Origin: Pelagibius sp.
GTDB lineage: Bacteria > Pseudomonadota > Alphaproteobacteria > Kiloniellales > Kiloniellaceae
Direction: 5' to 3'
Length of the DNA stretch: 64,000 bases
Assembly (NCBI RefSeq): GCF_028281305.1
Contig: NZ_JANQKD010000044.1
Location: 1-64,000, forward strand
Made by a program: the position numbers and the translations under genes. Of this stretch, positions 36,295-45,686 are shown piece by piece; position 1 is the first letter of the stretch, and each line of letters starts with the position of its first letter. The notes beneath the pieces were generated by a model, which worked only from the letters and a program-made list of their open reading frames with translations, was not told where the DNA came from and made no database searches.

Positions 36295-37578
36295 TCAGCG
36301 GTCCCTGTGGGCTGCGGAGGGCCGTGGCTGCGGCGGGTCCGTAGCGGCCTTTCGCGGCAGGCTGTCGCGCGCCGAACGGGGCAACACAATGACCGATATG
36401 ACCGCCGCGCCGCCGATGACGGCAAGCCAATGGCTCTGCCAGAGTCCGTAGGCGGTCGAGGCGATGCAGAGGATCGTTATGAACATTCCCTGGCTGCAGA
36501 CCCGCGCGGCGGGCGGCAGGCCATCGATCCGTCGGGCGATAAAGAACAGGACAGCGATGGTCAGCACGGCGCCGGCGGCACCCAGTTCGAGCAGGATCTG
36601 TAGGGGGCCGTTGTGGGGATGGGAAGGGATAGCCTTTCGTCCCCGCCCGAAAGGCTCGGCATCGGCAGCCGGGATCGAAGCGGAGGAGTCGAACCCCCAG
36701 CCGGCCAGCGGTCGCTCGACGATCTTGTCCGCGACAAAGTCCCAGGTGTGGACCCGGTAGCGTGCCGTGGGGCTGAGGTAGGTGGCTTCATGAAGCCCCG
36801 CTTCCTTCATCAACTTGGCCACCCCCGGACCAGCCGCGAGCGGCAGGACGATGGCCGCGGCCAGGATCAGCCGTCCGGCCCTGCGCCCCAAACCGGCCAG
36901 GGCCGCCGCCAGGAGGCCCGCGAAAAGGCCGAGAACCGCTGCGGACGACTGCGATGAGAGGGCCAGCGCCAGGGCCGCGGGCGGGACTGCAAAAGCAACC
37001 GGTCTGAAGCGCAGATGCCAGCAGAGAGCGGCCAGCGGCCAGGCGAGTATGGCGAGCGTGGTGATGCCGCGGTTGAGGCGGGAGTAGGCCGCATAGTCGT
37101 TGGCCGGAGGCCCCTTGAGCGCGGTGTAGACCGGAAACCCGAAGACGAACTCGATCAGCACGAGGACGACAGCGAGGGCCACCCCTGCAGCGAGCCCGAA
37201 GCCCGCTCTGCGACTCTGCGCCGTGTCCATCAGGCCCGCCGCGCCACAGAGAAAGACCATGATCAGCAGCAGCACTGCGACCCGCAGGGCAAGCATCGCT
37301 GCTTCCTGCGGCAAGGGGGTCCAGAGCGAGGCGATGAGGCACCAGCCGACAAAGAGGCAAACCGCCAGGGTGATCGAGCGGTTCATGAGTTGCCAGGGCC
37401 GCGCCAATCCCCAGACCATGGCAGCGGCGGCAAGGCCGGTCACCAGGCTCAGGGGAACCACGGCCTTGGGGGCCAGCAGACCGAGCACAGGCAACAGCAG
37501 GCAGAACCCGGCCAGAATGAGGCTCAGGCGGTTCAAACGCTGGTGATCGCGGGAGGGGTCTTGCGTCGGGGTCGTCAC
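36295..37578 (-). CDS. O-antigen ligase / Wzy-type polymerase family membrane protein
   Basis: The 427-residue protein has about 11 predicted transmembrane helices starting near residue 17. A large periplasmic loop in the C-terminal half holds YRVHTWDFV and PLAGWGFDSSASIP, then the conserved SHPHNGPLQ motif before the next helix. These are features of the Wzy_C/O-antigen ligase superfamily, which joins or polymerises lipid-linked glycans in the periplasm. It fits the WaaA, Pse and glycosyltransferase genes as the ligation step. Ligase cannot be separated from polymerase by sequence reading. Confidence 0.85.
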   Translation of the reverse strand: MTTPTQDPSRDHQRLNRLSLILAGFCLLLPVLGLLAPKAVVPLSLVTGLAAAAMVWGLARPWQLMNRSITLAVCLFVGWCLIASLWTPLPQEAAMLALRVAVLLLIMVFLCGAAGLMDTAQSRRAGFGLAAGVALAVVLVLIEFVFGFPVYTALKGPPANDYAAYSRLNRGITTLAILAWPLAALCWHLRFRPVAFAVPPAALALALSSQSSAAVLGLFAGLLAAALAGLGRRAGRLILAAAIVLPLAAGPGVAKLMKEAGLHEATYLSPTARYRVHTWDFVADKIVERPLAGWGFDSSASIPAADAEPFGRGRKAIPSHPHNGPLQILLELGAAGAVLTIAVLFFIARRIDGLPPAARVCSQGMFITILCIASTAYGLWQSHWLAVIGGAAVISVIVLPRSARDSLPRKAATDPPQPRPSAAHRDR

Positions 37579-37657
37579 AGGGGCCTTTTAGAGCATAGAC
37601 CGCGCCATGAAAACTCCGGGCTTGCGGGTCATGCGGCCTCGGGGACCCGCCGGTTGC

Positions 37658-38479
37658 TCAAGGTGCGGCCTGGGCCGCCCGTTCCTCCATCTCGCGGCGC
37701 AGTTCCTGGCGCCGGGTGACGAGAGAGGCGACCAGAACGCCAGCCGCAACCAGCCCCACCAGGATTGTGCAGACGGCGTTGATTTCCGGGGTCACACCCA
37801 GGCGGACCTGGCTGTAGATCTTCATCGGCAGGGTCGTGGCGCCCGGCCCGGTGGTAAAGCTGGCGATCACCAGGTCGTCAAGCGAAAGGGTGAACGACAA
37901 CAGCCAGCCGGCAACCACCGCCGGCGCGATAACCGGCAGGGTGATCTGCAGGAAGGTGCGCCCCGGCGGGCAGCCCAGGTCCATTGCGGCCTCTTCGATG
38001 GAGCGGTCGAAGCTCACCAGGCGCGACTGCACGACCACGGCGACGTAGCACATTGAAAAGGTGATATGGGCGATGGTGACGGTGACGAAGCCGCGGTCCA
38101 GGGAGATCGCAACGAACATCAACAGCAGCGACAGGCCGGTGATGACTTCCGGCATGACCAGGGGGGCGTAGATCATGCCGGAAAACAGGGTGCGGCCGCG
38201 GAACCCCCCGAAGCGCGCCATGATCAGCCCGGCGAGGGTGCCGAGAAAGGTGGCGAAGGTAGAGGCGACGACGGCGACCTTGAGGGTTACCCAGGCTGAG
38301 TTCATCAGTCCTTCGTTATTCCACATTTCGCCATACCACTTCGTCGAAAAGCCGGCCCAGACCGTGACCAGGCGCGATTCGTTGAAGCTGTAGATCACCA
38401 GGAGCGCGATCGGCAGGTAGAGAAACAGAAAGCCGACCACCAGGGAGGCGATGTTGAACCAGCTCGCACCCTGCTTCAC
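37658..38479 (-). CDS. potI: Putrescine-type ABC transporter permease
   Basis: The 273-residue inner-membrane permease has six predicted helices and the EAA loop EEAAMDLGCPPGRTFLQITLPVIAPAV near residue 155, which docks on the ATPase. It belongs to the PotC/PotI family for polyamine uptake. Helix one shows GFLFLYLPIALLVIYSFN, typical for the group. It is the last gene of a potF-G-H-I operon and starts four bases after the potH stop. The C-terminal tail is charged and short. Confidence 0.92.
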   Translation of the reverse strand: MKQGASWFNIASLVVGFLFLYLPIALLVIYSFNESRLVTVWAGFSTKWYGEMWNNEGLMNSAWVTLKVAVVASTFATFLGTLAGLIMARFGGFRGRTLFSGMIYAPLVMPEVITGLSLLLMFVAISLDRGFVTVTIAHITFSMCYVAVVVQSRLVSFDRSIEEAAMDLGCPPGRTFLQITLPVIAPAVVAGWLLSFTLSLDDLVIASFTTGPGATTLPMKIYSQVRLGVTPEINAVCTILVGLVAAGVLVASLVTRRQELRREMEERAAQAAP

Positions 38480-38483
38480 CGCC

Positions 38484-39518
38484 TCAGCCCTCCGCCTTCG
38501 CCGTCTTTTCCTGCATGCGCTGGAACAGCATGATGGGTACCACCAGCACCAGCAGCAGGATCACGGCCACGGCCGATGAGAGCGGCCAGTCGCGGTTGTT
38601 GAAGAATTCCGACCACAGGGTCTTGCCGATCATCAGAGTCTGGGAGCCGCCCAGGAGGTCCGGAATCACGAACTCGCCCATCGCCGGAATGAACACGAGG
38701 AAGCTGCCGGCGATGATGCCGGGCAGGGAGAGCGGTACGGTGATCACCCAGAAGGCCTTGATCGGCCGGCAGCCCAGGTCGGCGGCGGCCTCCAAGAGGC
38801 TGAGGTCCATCTTTTCCAGGTTGGCGTAGAGCGGCAGCACCATGAAGGGCAGGTAGGAGTAGACGATACCGATGTAGACGGCGATGTCGGTGTTGAGGAT
38901 CGTCAGCGGTTCGGAGATCAGGCCCAGCTGGGTCAGGGCCAGATTGAGCAGACCCTCTTTCTTCAGAATGCCGATCCAGGCGTAGACCCGGATCAGGAAG
39001 GACGTCCAGAACGGCAGGATCACCATCATCAGCAGCGCGAAGCGCCAGCGCTTGGGTGCCCGCGCCATGCCATAGGCAATGGGAAAGCCGATCAGCAGCG
39101 TCAGCACGGTCGAGACCAGAGCGATGCGCAGCGAGGAAAGATAGGACTTCCAGTAGAGGCTGTCCTCGAGCAGGAAGAGATAGTTCTCCAGGCTCGCCTG
39201 GATGGCGATGAAGCCGTCCTCGACGAAGACGAAGAGCGGCGTATAGGGGGGCTGGGCGACCACCACCTCGGCCAGGCTGATCTTCAGGACGATCAGAAAG
39301 GGCGCCAGGAAGAACGCCAGCAGCCAGAGGTAGGGAATGGCGATGACCGCGTTCCGGCCGGAAACGCCGAGGCGTTTCAGAACGGTCACCAGGATCCGGT
39401 ATGGGGGCAGCAGCAGAAGTCTCGCGTGCAGCCCGGAGAGCGTGCCGGCCGCGGCGCCGTCGCCTTGCAGGTAGGCGACCTCTTGCCGGGGATCGGGCTC
39501 TTTCGCGGACCGTGCCAT
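38484..39518 (-). CDS. potH: Putrescine-type ABC transporter permease
   Basis: The 344-residue permease has a cytoplasmic N-terminal extension of about 60 residues, then six predicted helices beginning near IPYLWLLAFFLAPFLIVLKISL. The EAA loop is LEAAADLGCRPIKAFWVITVPLSLPGI near residue 240. The periplasmic loop is larger than in PotI, as usual for PotB/PotH. It starts 10 bases after the ATPase gene and should pair with PotI in the membrane. Confidence 0.92.
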   Translation of the reverse strand: MARSAKEPDPRQEVAYLQGDGAAAGTLSGLHARLLLLPPYRILVTVLKRLGVSGRNAVIAIPYLWLLAFFLAPFLIVLKISLAEVVVAQPPYTPLFVFVEDGFIAIQASLENYLFLLEDSLYWKSYLSSLRIALVSTVLTLLIGFPIAYGMARAPKRWRFALLMMVILPFWTSFLIRVYAWIGILKKEGLLNLALTQLGLISEPLTILNTDIAVYIGIVYSYLPFMVLPLYANLEKMDLSLLEAAADLGCRPIKAFWVITVPLSLPGIIAGSFLVFIPAMGEFVIPDLLGGSQTLMIGKTLWSEFFNNRDWPLSSAVAVILLLVLVVPIMLFQRMQEKTAKAEG

Positions 39519-39528
39519 GACCGGCGGC

Positions 39529-40758
39529 TCAGCTCAGCAGAACCACGGCCGCATCGGGCGGCCAGGTCAGGTAAACCCGATCCTCCCAGGTGATCGGCCG
39601 TTCGATCAGGCGCGTCCGGTTGGCCTGAGTGGCGGTGACCATCTTTCCGCTGTCCAGCTTCACGTGATAGATCGAGAGATTGCCCAGATAGCCGATGTCC
39701 CAGACCTCGCCGGACAGGCAGTTCGTCGTTGTATCGGGCGGCGGTTCCAAGGCGATCTGAACCTTCTCGGGCCTGAGCGCAATCCAGACCTGCCGCCCGG
39801 CCGGCTCATCGGCGCTCGGGCCCGTCTTGATGGTGCAGCCGGCCTCCTGGCTCTGCACCAGCAGGTGGTCGCCCTCGCGCGCCGCGACCCGGCCTTCGAG
39901 CGTGTTGACCTCGCCGATGAACTCCGCCACGTAGCGGGAATTCGGGTACTCGTAGAGCTCGGCCGGGGTCGAGACCTGGACGATCTTGCCGTGGTCCATG
40001 ACGGCGATGCGGCTAGAAACGGTCATTGCCTCTTCCTGATCGTGGGTGACGATCACAAAGGTGATGCCGGTTTCCTCCTGGATGTTCATGAGCTCGAACT
40101 GGGTCTGGGTCCTGAGGTTCTTATCGAGGGCGCCCAGCGGTTCGTCGAGCAGTAGCATCTTCGGCTTCTTCACAAGAGAGCGGGCCAGGGCGACGCGCTG
40201 GCGCTGACCGCCCGAGAGCTGATGCGGCTTGCGGCGGGCAAAGGCGTTGAGCTGGACCATCTCGATGACCTCCGCGACCCGGCGCTCGATCTCCGGCTTC
40301 GGCACGCCGTCCTGGCGCAGGCCGAAGGCTATGTTTTTCTCCACATTCATGTGGGGGAAGAGCGCGTAGGACTGGAACATCATATTGACCGGCCGCTGGT
40401 AGGGCGGCACGCCCGACATATCCTCGCCCTCCAGGAGGATCTGGCCTTGGCTGGGCATCTCGAAGCCTGCCAGCATCCGCAGCAGCGTGGTCTTGCCGCA
40501 GCCGGAGGGGCCGAGCAGGGAGAAGAACTCCCGCTGATAGATGTTGAGGGAGATGTCGTCGACGGCGACGAAGTCGCCGAAACGCTTGGTGACTCGAGAA
40601 ATCTCTACGTGGGGGCGCTGGTTGGGGTCGTTCCAGGGTTCCCAGCGCTGGCGCGTGTGCGTTGCGCCCGTGCTCTTCGCCGCGGTCTTCGCCGAGGTCT
40701 TCGCCGAGGTCTTCGCCGAGGTCTTCACTGCACTTCCGGGTGATCCGGCATCACTCAT
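39529..40758 (-). CDS. potG: Putrescine-type ABC transporter ATP-binding protein
   Basis: The 409-residue ATPase has Walker A GPSGCGKTT near residue 75, signature LSGGQRQRVALARSL, Walker B MLLLDEPLGALD and the switch histidine VIVTHDQEEAM. A C-terminal TOBE domain follows from about residue 320. The start at 40758 gives an unusual N-terminus of four KTSA-like repeats before the nucleotide-binding domain, which begins near EISRVTKRFG. A longer upstream frame overlaps potF and is rejected. It drives the PotH-PotI permease pair. Confidence 0.94.
   Translation of the reverse strand: MSDAGSPGSAVKTSAKTSAKTSAKTAAKSTGATHTRQRWEPWNDPNQRPHVEISRVTKRFGDFVAVDDISLNIYQREFFSLLGPSGCGKTTLLRMLAGFEMPSQGQILLEGEDMSGVPPYQRPVNMMFQSYALFPHMNVEKNIAFGLRQDGVPKPEIERRVAEVIEMVQLNAFARRKPHQLSGGQRQRVALARSLVKKPKMLLLDEPLGALDKNLRTQTQFELMNIQEETGITFVIVTHDQEEAMTVSSRIAVMDHGKIVQVSTPAELYEYPNSRYVAEFIGEVNTLEGRVAAREGDHLLVQSQEAGCTIKTGPSADEPAGRQVWIALRPEKVQIALEPPPDTTTNCLSGEVWDIGYLGNLSIYHVKLDSGKMVTATQANRTRLIERPITWEDRVYLTWPPDAAVVLLS
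40679..40726. repeat. 12-base tandem repeat inside potG
   Basis: Four copies of GCCGAGGTCTTC (the first has GCCGCGGTCTTC) encode the KTSA/AKTA repeats at the PotG N-terminus. Being a multiple of three, changes in copy number would stay in frame. Confidence 0.9.
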
Positions 40759-40843
40759 ATCAGAGCCCCCGCCCGCCGATGATCGCAAAACCCCGTGTGA
40801 GAAACGGTCCCGCCTCCCCTCAGGCGGGACCGCTTGGAGGCCG

Positions 40844-41944
40844 CTACTGCCCGCTCTTGACCTTGGTCCAGAGCCGGGTGACCACGCGCTGCACCTTTGG
40901 CGCATAGGGGGTCGTCGTATAGAGGGTGGCCAGCGCATCGGGCGTCGGGTAGATCGCCGGATCGTCGATCACGTCTTCTTCGAGGAACTGCTGCGAGGCC
41001 TCGTTGCCGTTGGCGTAGTAGACGTAATTCGATGCCTTGGCCATGACCTCCGGGCTCATGATGTAGTTCAGGAAGGTGTGGGCCTCTTCCACGTTGCGGG
41101 CATCGGAAGGGATCGCCATCTGATCGAACCACATCAGCGCGCCTTCGTTCGGTGCCACGTACTTGATGGTAACGCCGTTGTCGGCTTCATCGGCACGGTC
41201 GCGGGCCTGCAGCACGTCGCCCGACCAGCCGACCGCCATGCAGATATCGCCGTTGGCCAGGGCGTTGATGTACTCGGAGTTGTGGAACTTCTGGATGTAG
41301 GGCCGGACCGCCGACAGTGCGGCTTCGGCCTTGCGGATCACCTCGGGGTCCTGGCTGTCCGGATCCTCGCCGATGTAGTTCAGGGCGGCCGGGATCATCT
41401 CCGTCGGCGCGTCCAGCACGTGGATGCCGCAGTCGGCGAACTTGGAGGCCACCTCCGGATCGAACAGCATGCGCCAGGAATCCACCGGCGCATCGGGCAT
41501 CCGCTCCAGGATCTTCTCCTCGTTGTAGCCGATCCCGGTGGTGCCCCACATGTAGTTGATGGAGTAGGCGTTGCCGGGGTCGTACTTAGCGGTGCGGTCG
41601 GTGACTACGCCCCACATGTTGGCAAGGTTCGGCAGCTTGTCGGCGTCGAGCTGCTGGAACACGCCGGCTTGAATCTGCCGCGCCAGGAAGGTTCCGCTGG
41701 GGACCACGACGTCGTAGCCGGTGCCGCCGGCCAGAAGCTTGGTCTCGAGAACCTCGTTGGAATCGAAGACATCGTAGACGACCCTGATCCCGGTCTTCTT
41801 TTCGAAGTCCTCCAGGATCGACTCGTCGATGTAGTCGGACCAGTTAAAGACGTTGACGACTTTCTCCTGTGCCGCGAGCGGGCCCAGCGGCAGCGCCAGC
41901 GCAGCCGCAGCGACCGCGGAGGCGAGAAAAGACTTTCTGTTCAT
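40844..41944 (-). CDS. potF: Putrescine-type periplasmic substrate-binding protein
   Basis: The 366-residue protein has an N-terminal signal peptide ending around LGPLAAQEK. The extracellular solute-binding fold shows VVNVFNWSDYIDESIL at the start, VVPSGTFLARQIQ, YMWGTTGIGYN and WFDQMAIPSDARN. The NWSDYID motif is typical of PotD/PotF polyamine binders. The ATG at 41944 has GGGA about nine bases upstream; an ATG at 41971 is an alternative. It is the first gene of the operon, 85 bases before potG. The substrate may be putrescine or another polyamine. Confidence 0.93.
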   Translation of the reverse strand: MNRKSFLASAVAAAALALPLGPLAAQEKVVNVFNWSDYIDESILEDFEKKTGIRVVYDVFDSNEVLETKLLAGGTGYDVVVPSGTFLARQIQAGVFQQLDADKLPNLANMWGVVTDRTAKYDPGNAYSINYMWGTTGIGYNEEKILERMPDAPVDSWRMLFDPEVASKFADCGIHVLDAPTEMIPAALNYIGEDPDSQDPEVIRKAEAALSAVRPYIQKFHNSEYINALANGDICMAVGWSGDVLQARDRADEADNGVTIKYVAPNEGALMWFDQMAIPSDARNVEEAHTFLNYIMSPEVMAKASNYVYYANGNEASQQFLEEDVIDDPAIYPTPDALATLYTTTPYAPKVQRVVTRLWTKVKSGQ

Positions 41945-42021
41945 GTCGATTTCCCTGTTTCTTGACTTCATGTCAGCACCTTCGGTGCCTTCTTGGGTCT
42001 CTGTCGACCAACCTCTCCGTG

Positions 42022-42050
42022 ATATCAAGCCGCGCGATGGCGCTTGTCAA
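42022..42050 (-). promoter_or_regulatory. Candidate promoter of the potFGHI operon
   Basis: On the minus strand TTGACA (42050-42045) and TGATAT (42027-42022) are separated by 17 bases. The -35 is consensus and the -10 is weak. The expected start of transcription is about 70 bases before the potF ATG. Confidence 0.4.
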
Positions 42051-42568
42051 TGCTTCTTCGCTGGGCCCTGCGGCGGCCTTTCCGGGGCCGCTTGCCGGGG
42101 CCGCTTTCCTGCCGCCGGCTGCCGGCCCGGCCATGGGGAGCCCGGCGCCGGGACGAAGCGGGCGCGCGGCGGGGAAGGCACCACAACCCGGAGATGTCAT
42201 CGCGCCGCCCGACCTTTGCCCTAACTTCGCCGCCTTTCGCGTTCAAAGAACGGTATTGAGGGTTGAAGTCCAAAGGCGATACGTTAACGCAGTCAGGTTC
42301 TGAAATGAGGCAGCGGTGCTTCGCAGAGGCGATTCTGTGATCCCAAGCGGGCTGTTTTCGGTCTTTATCGCGGCACTGCACAAATTTGTCACACTGCGAA
42401 GGATGCGTTTTAAATTAAGGGCTTGGCTGCCAATTTCGGCGATTCTCGCTGCGGATGCTGCGGCCTTCCGCGCGGACACCGTCGCCTTAGGGTTTCGTTA
42501 AGAATTTGCGGTTCACGATTAACAGGGTTCCGGTACGGCCGGACGGAACGACGATCAGGAAAACGATA
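42051..42568. other. Intergenic region before the lipoprotein/two-component genes
   Basis: No supported gene is seen in these 518 bases. The right half is AT-rich for the window. It holds a perfect 10-base palindrome ACAAATTTGT at 42380-42389. TTGTCA (42386-42391) with TTTAAA (42409-42414), spaced by 17 bases, is a possible plus-strand promoter about 150 bases before the lipoprotein start. Confidence 0.4.
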
Positions 42569-43177
42569 ATGAGGCTCCGCTACGGGGTCCTGGGGATGGC
42601 ATTGCTGGGTCTTTCTGCGTGTGCCGAGCTCGGGATTCAGTTCCCGGCGCCGCAGGGCCCGGAACAGGGCTCTGTGCGCCCGGTTTCCCCGGACAAAGCC
42701 CTGAGCGATCAGGGCCGTTTTCCAACGCGTGACGAGCAGGAAAAGGTGGTTGAACTGAAACCCCCACCGCCGGTCCCCAAGCGCAAGCCGGAGGTCACCC
42801 AGGCGATACTGGAGACCGTCCAGGACCCGCAGGCGGACCCCGATGCTCTCGTCGGGTTGGACTTTGAGCGGACCTCTGCCTTGCTGGGGGATCCGGCTCT
42901 GCTGATCGAAGAACCGCCGGCGAAGATCTGGGCCTACAATGGCACCAACTGCGTTCTGCATATATTCTTCTATCCAAAGGTTGGCGGCAGCGACTTTCGG
43001 GTGCTGACGTACAAGGTCAAAGGCGGAACAGAGGGCGATACCGGCGGCGACGAGGCGCCGGACGAATTTGCCCGCCTTTGTTTGAGCGAGCTGCTGGCTC
43101 AGGCCGAGGCCGTGCGCGGTGCGCAGGATGGTGCATCCGTCGTGCAGCCGGCGAATGGGGCGGCTGGAGGCAGCTAG
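42569..43177 (+). CDS. Hypothetical lipoprotein
   Basis: The 202-residue protein has a lipoprotein signal with lipobox LLGLSAC, the cysteine lying at residue 18. A Pro-rich segment (ELKPPPPVPKRKP) follows. The C-terminal half has IWAYNGTNCVLHIFFYPK and is of unknown function. The ATG at 42569 has AGGAA nine bases upstream; a longer frame from 42506 would bury the lipobox and is not used. It lies 56 bases before a response regulator gene and may be an accessory or sensing partner of that system. Confidence 0.8.
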   Translation: MRLRYGVLGMALLGLSACAELGIQFPAPQGPEQGSVRPVSPDKALSDQGRFPTRDEQEKVVELKPPPPVPKRKPEVTQAILETVQDPQADPDALVGLDFERTSALLGDPALLIEEPPAKIWAYNGTNCVLHIFFYPKVGGSDFRVLTYKVKGGTEGDTGGDEAPDEFARLCLSELLAQAEAVRGAQDGASVVQPANGAAGGS

Positions 43178-43233
43178 CGTCGCGAGGAGTGAGGAGCAGG
43201 CAACAGTAAGGGGGCGCCAAGAGCGCGAGAGAA

Positions 43234-44007
43234 ATGATGGCTGTGCAGCCGGTCGTGACAGAGACAACATTCAATCGTGTTTTCATCGTCGATGACGACG
43301 ATCTTTTCCGGGAATCCCTCGGGCTCAACCTGGCCGAGGAAGGCTACGAGGTCGTGGACTTCGCCAACGGCGAGAGCGCCTTGGAGTTCATGATGTCGGG
43401 CGAGGAGGCGGAGGCGGTCCTTCTGGACTGGCGCATGCCCGGTCTAGACGGCCTTGCCGTCCTGCGCCGCATGCGCGAATGCCGCATTCAGACGCCGGTC
43501 ATCTTTCTGACCGTCCTGAGCGACGAGATCTATGAGGAGGCGGCGCTGAAATGGGGGGCGGTCGACTTCATCGACAAATCGCGCCGCCTGCCGATCATCC
43601 TGCAGCGCCTGAAGCTGATCACCGAAGGCGTGAAGCCCTCCGCGGAGGGTGGCGGTCAGACGCCGGCCGTCATCCGCAACGGGCCGCTGGAACTCAAGAC
43701 GGACATCTCGCGGGCGTTCTGGGACAACAAGCAGGTCGACCTGACGCTGACCGAGTTCGCCATCGTCCTGTTCCTGGTCACCCAGCAGGGCGGCGACGTT
43801 TCCTACCGGCAGATCTACGATATCGTCCGCGGCAAGGACTTCGTCGCCGGCTATGGGCCTGATGGCTACCGCGCCAATGTGCGGTCCTTCATAAAGCGCA
43901 TCCGCAAGAAGTTCCGTGACGTCGACGATTCCTTCGATGGCATCGAGAACTATCCCGGTTTCGGGTACCGCTGGCGCGACCAGGCCGGCAAGGGCGGAGC
44001 CGCCTAA
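43234..44007 (+). CDS. OmpR-family response regulator
   Basis: The 257-residue protein has a receiver domain (residues about 14-130) with the acid cluster VDDDDLF, the phospho-acceptor in VLLDWRMPGLDG, the VIFLTVL switch threonine and VDFIDKS lysine. A winged-helix output domain from about residue 150 ends YPGFGYRW. It should control transcription in response to the kinase gene five bases downstream. The target genes are not visible. The annotated start MMAVQ could be shortened by one residue. Confidence 0.93.
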   Translation: MMAVQPVVTETTFNRVFIVDDDDLFRESLGLNLAEEGYEVVDFANGESALEFMMSGEEAEAVLLDWRMPGLDGLAVLRRMRECRIQTPVIFLTVLSDEIYEEAALKWGAVDFIDKSRRLPIILQRLKLITEGVKPSAEGGGQTPAVIRNGPLELKTDISRAFWDNKQVDLTLTEFAIVLFLVTQQGGDVSYRQIYDIVRGKDFVAGYGPDGYRANVRSFIKRIRKKFRDVDDSFDGIENYPGFGYRWRDQAGKGGAA

Positions 44008-44011
44008 GGTC

Positions 44012-45565
44012 ATGGTTGCGCGGGTGGAGGGGCCGGCAACGGCGGCGACCGGCCGGGGGTTCGACCTCGGTCTGCCCTTCCGCTCGCTGGTCAGCAAGCT
44101 GGTCCTGCTGTTGATCATTTTCTGTGCAGTCCCGGTCATTCTCTACACCCAGTTCCGCGAGGCCGATGCGGAGAAGCGCTTTCTGCTGATGGAAAGCGTG
44201 CGCGAGCAGGGCCGGGTCGTGGCCGAAAGCCTGCGCCCGCTCCTGGAGCAGCAGGAGGTGTCGTCGCTGCCGCTGTTGAACGACGAGGTGGCGCGTTTCG
44301 CCAATCAGCAGACCGGGGTGAAGATCCTGTTCCGCCCGACCGGAGAGTATGGGGCCGAGAGCTTCTTCTTCGTCGCCTCCCAGCCGACGATCGCGCCGAC
44401 CGAACTGGCCGAGGAGCGGGACCGGCTGGTCGAACGGGGTGTCTTCGACAATCTGGCCCAGAGCTGCTGGGGCGAGCTATCGATGGCCCTGCGCCATCGC
44501 CGGCCCTCGGGGGAAGAGGAGTTGCTGACCTCCATCACCCCGATCAACACCGGGGCGGGCTGCTGGGCGGTGATCACCACCCATTCGACGGCGGAGTTCC
44601 TGGGCACGTCGATCGATCAGCCCTATTGGAAGACCATCGAGGTGCGCATTGCCGCGGCGATCTACTTTGCCATGGCGATCTTCACCATTGGCCTCTTCGT
44701 GTCGATCTGGCGTGGCCTGATGCGGTTCCGGTATCTGGCACGCAGTATTCGCACCGGCAAATCGGGCCATGTCAGCTTCGGCAAGCAGAACAGGGTTCCG
44801 GAGCTGGCGCCGGTCGCCGAGGAGTTCGACCGCATGACGCTGGCCCTGCAGGACTCGGCGGAGAGCATCCGCCTGGCCGCCGAGGACAACGCCCACGCCT
44901 TCAAGACACCGATTGCCATCATGCGGCAGTCCCTCGAGCCGCTGCGTCGCCTGGTCGCGCCGGAAGAGGTGCGCGGACAGCGGGCGCTGGACGTCCTGGA
45001 GGTTTCGATCGACCGTCTTGACCACCTCGTGGCCTACGCACGGCGTCTGGAGGAGACCACCGCCGAACTTTTGGATCCACCGCGCCAGCGCATCGTGCTG
45101 ACCGAGATGGTGGAGCGGATGCTGGCAGCCTACGCTGATACCTTCGCCAGCCGGCGCCTTATCCTCGATGCGCGTCTGCAGGAAGAGGTGTCAGTGCTGG
45201 CCGGTGAAGACCTGCTGGAAACCGTTCTCGAAAACGTCATCGACAATGCGGTCGAGGTGTCGCCGCACGGCTCCAAGATCATCGTGGAGTTGCGCAGGGT
45301 GAACGACCGCGCCGAGCTTTCCCTTCTGGACCGCGGGCCCGGTGTGCCGCACGGCGAACTGACGCGGATCTTCGAGCGCTACGTCTCCCTGCGCTCGAGG
45401 CCGGCGGGCGATCCGGAGCAGGACGGCGGCGAAGGCAATCCTCACATGGGAATCGGCCTGTGGATTGTGCGTCGCAACTTACAGGCGATAGGTGGTAGTG
45501 TCCGCGCGGAAAATCGTCCTGACGGCGGCCTCGCCATGGTCATGAGGTTCCCTCTGGCAGCCTGA
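44012..45565 (+). CDS. Membrane sensor histidine kinase
   Basis: The 517-residue kinase has a first membrane helix near residues 30-50 (LVSKLVLLLIIFCAVPVI) and a periplasmic sensor region of about 160 residues. A second helix (IRVAAAIYFAM-type, near 215-235) and a HAMP-like linker follow. The H-box is EDNAHAFKTPIAIMRQS, with the phospho-accepting His. Then come N-box ENVIDNAVEVSP, G1 DRGPGVP and G2 GIGLWIVRRN. An upstream frame from 43916 overlaps the regulator gene, so the ATG at 44012 is used. It forms an operon with the response regulator. Confidence 0.92.
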   Translation: MVARVEGPATAATGRGFDLGLPFRSLVSKLVLLLIIFCAVPVILYTQFREADAEKRFLLMESVREQGRVVAESLRPLLEQQEVSSLPLLNDEVARFANQQTGVKILFRPTGEYGAESFFFVASQPTIAPTELAEERDRLVERGVFDNLAQSCWGELSMALRHRRPSGEEELLTSITPINTGAGCWAVITTHSTAEFLGTSIDQPYWKTIEVRIAAAIYFAMAIFTIGLFVSIWRGLMRFRYLARSIRTGKSGHVSFGKQNRVPELAPVAEEFDRMTLALQDSAESIRLAAEDNAHAFKTPIAIMRQSLEPLRRLVAPEEVRGQRALDVLEVSIDRLDHLVAYARRLEETTAELLDPPRQRIVLTEMVERMLAAYADTFASRRLILDARLQEEVSVLAGEDLLETVLENVIDNAVEVSPHGSKIIVELRRVNDRAELSLLDRGPGVPHGELTRIFERYVSLRSRPAGDPEQDGGEGNPHMGIGLWIVRRNLQAIGGSVRAENRPDGGLAMVMRFPLAA

Positions 45566-45610
45566 CCGCACTGCGGTAAATATCTATAAATATTGCTGAA
45601 ATCTTGCAAT

Positions 45611-45631
45611 CGGGTCACCTTTTGGCCCGTT
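45611..45631 (+). terminator. Weak terminator-like hairpin after the kinase gene
   Basis: CGGGTCA (45611-45617) pairs with TGGCCCG (45623-45629) with one G-U pair around a CCTTT loop, followed by only TT. A shorter palindrome ACCGCA-C-TGCGGT lies at 45565-45577. Termination is doubtful. Confidence 0.25.
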
Positions 45632-45686
45632 CCACGCCACAACTTTGACGCACCGTCTGGTTGTAGGAGCGAGTACTTTACGTGTG

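Noticed and set aside
36284..36299. GCTGAG-CCGA-CTCAGC hairpin at the end of the ligase gene as a terminator
   Set aside because: There is no T-run on either strand and the arm overlaps the stop codon, so the evidence for termination is too weak.
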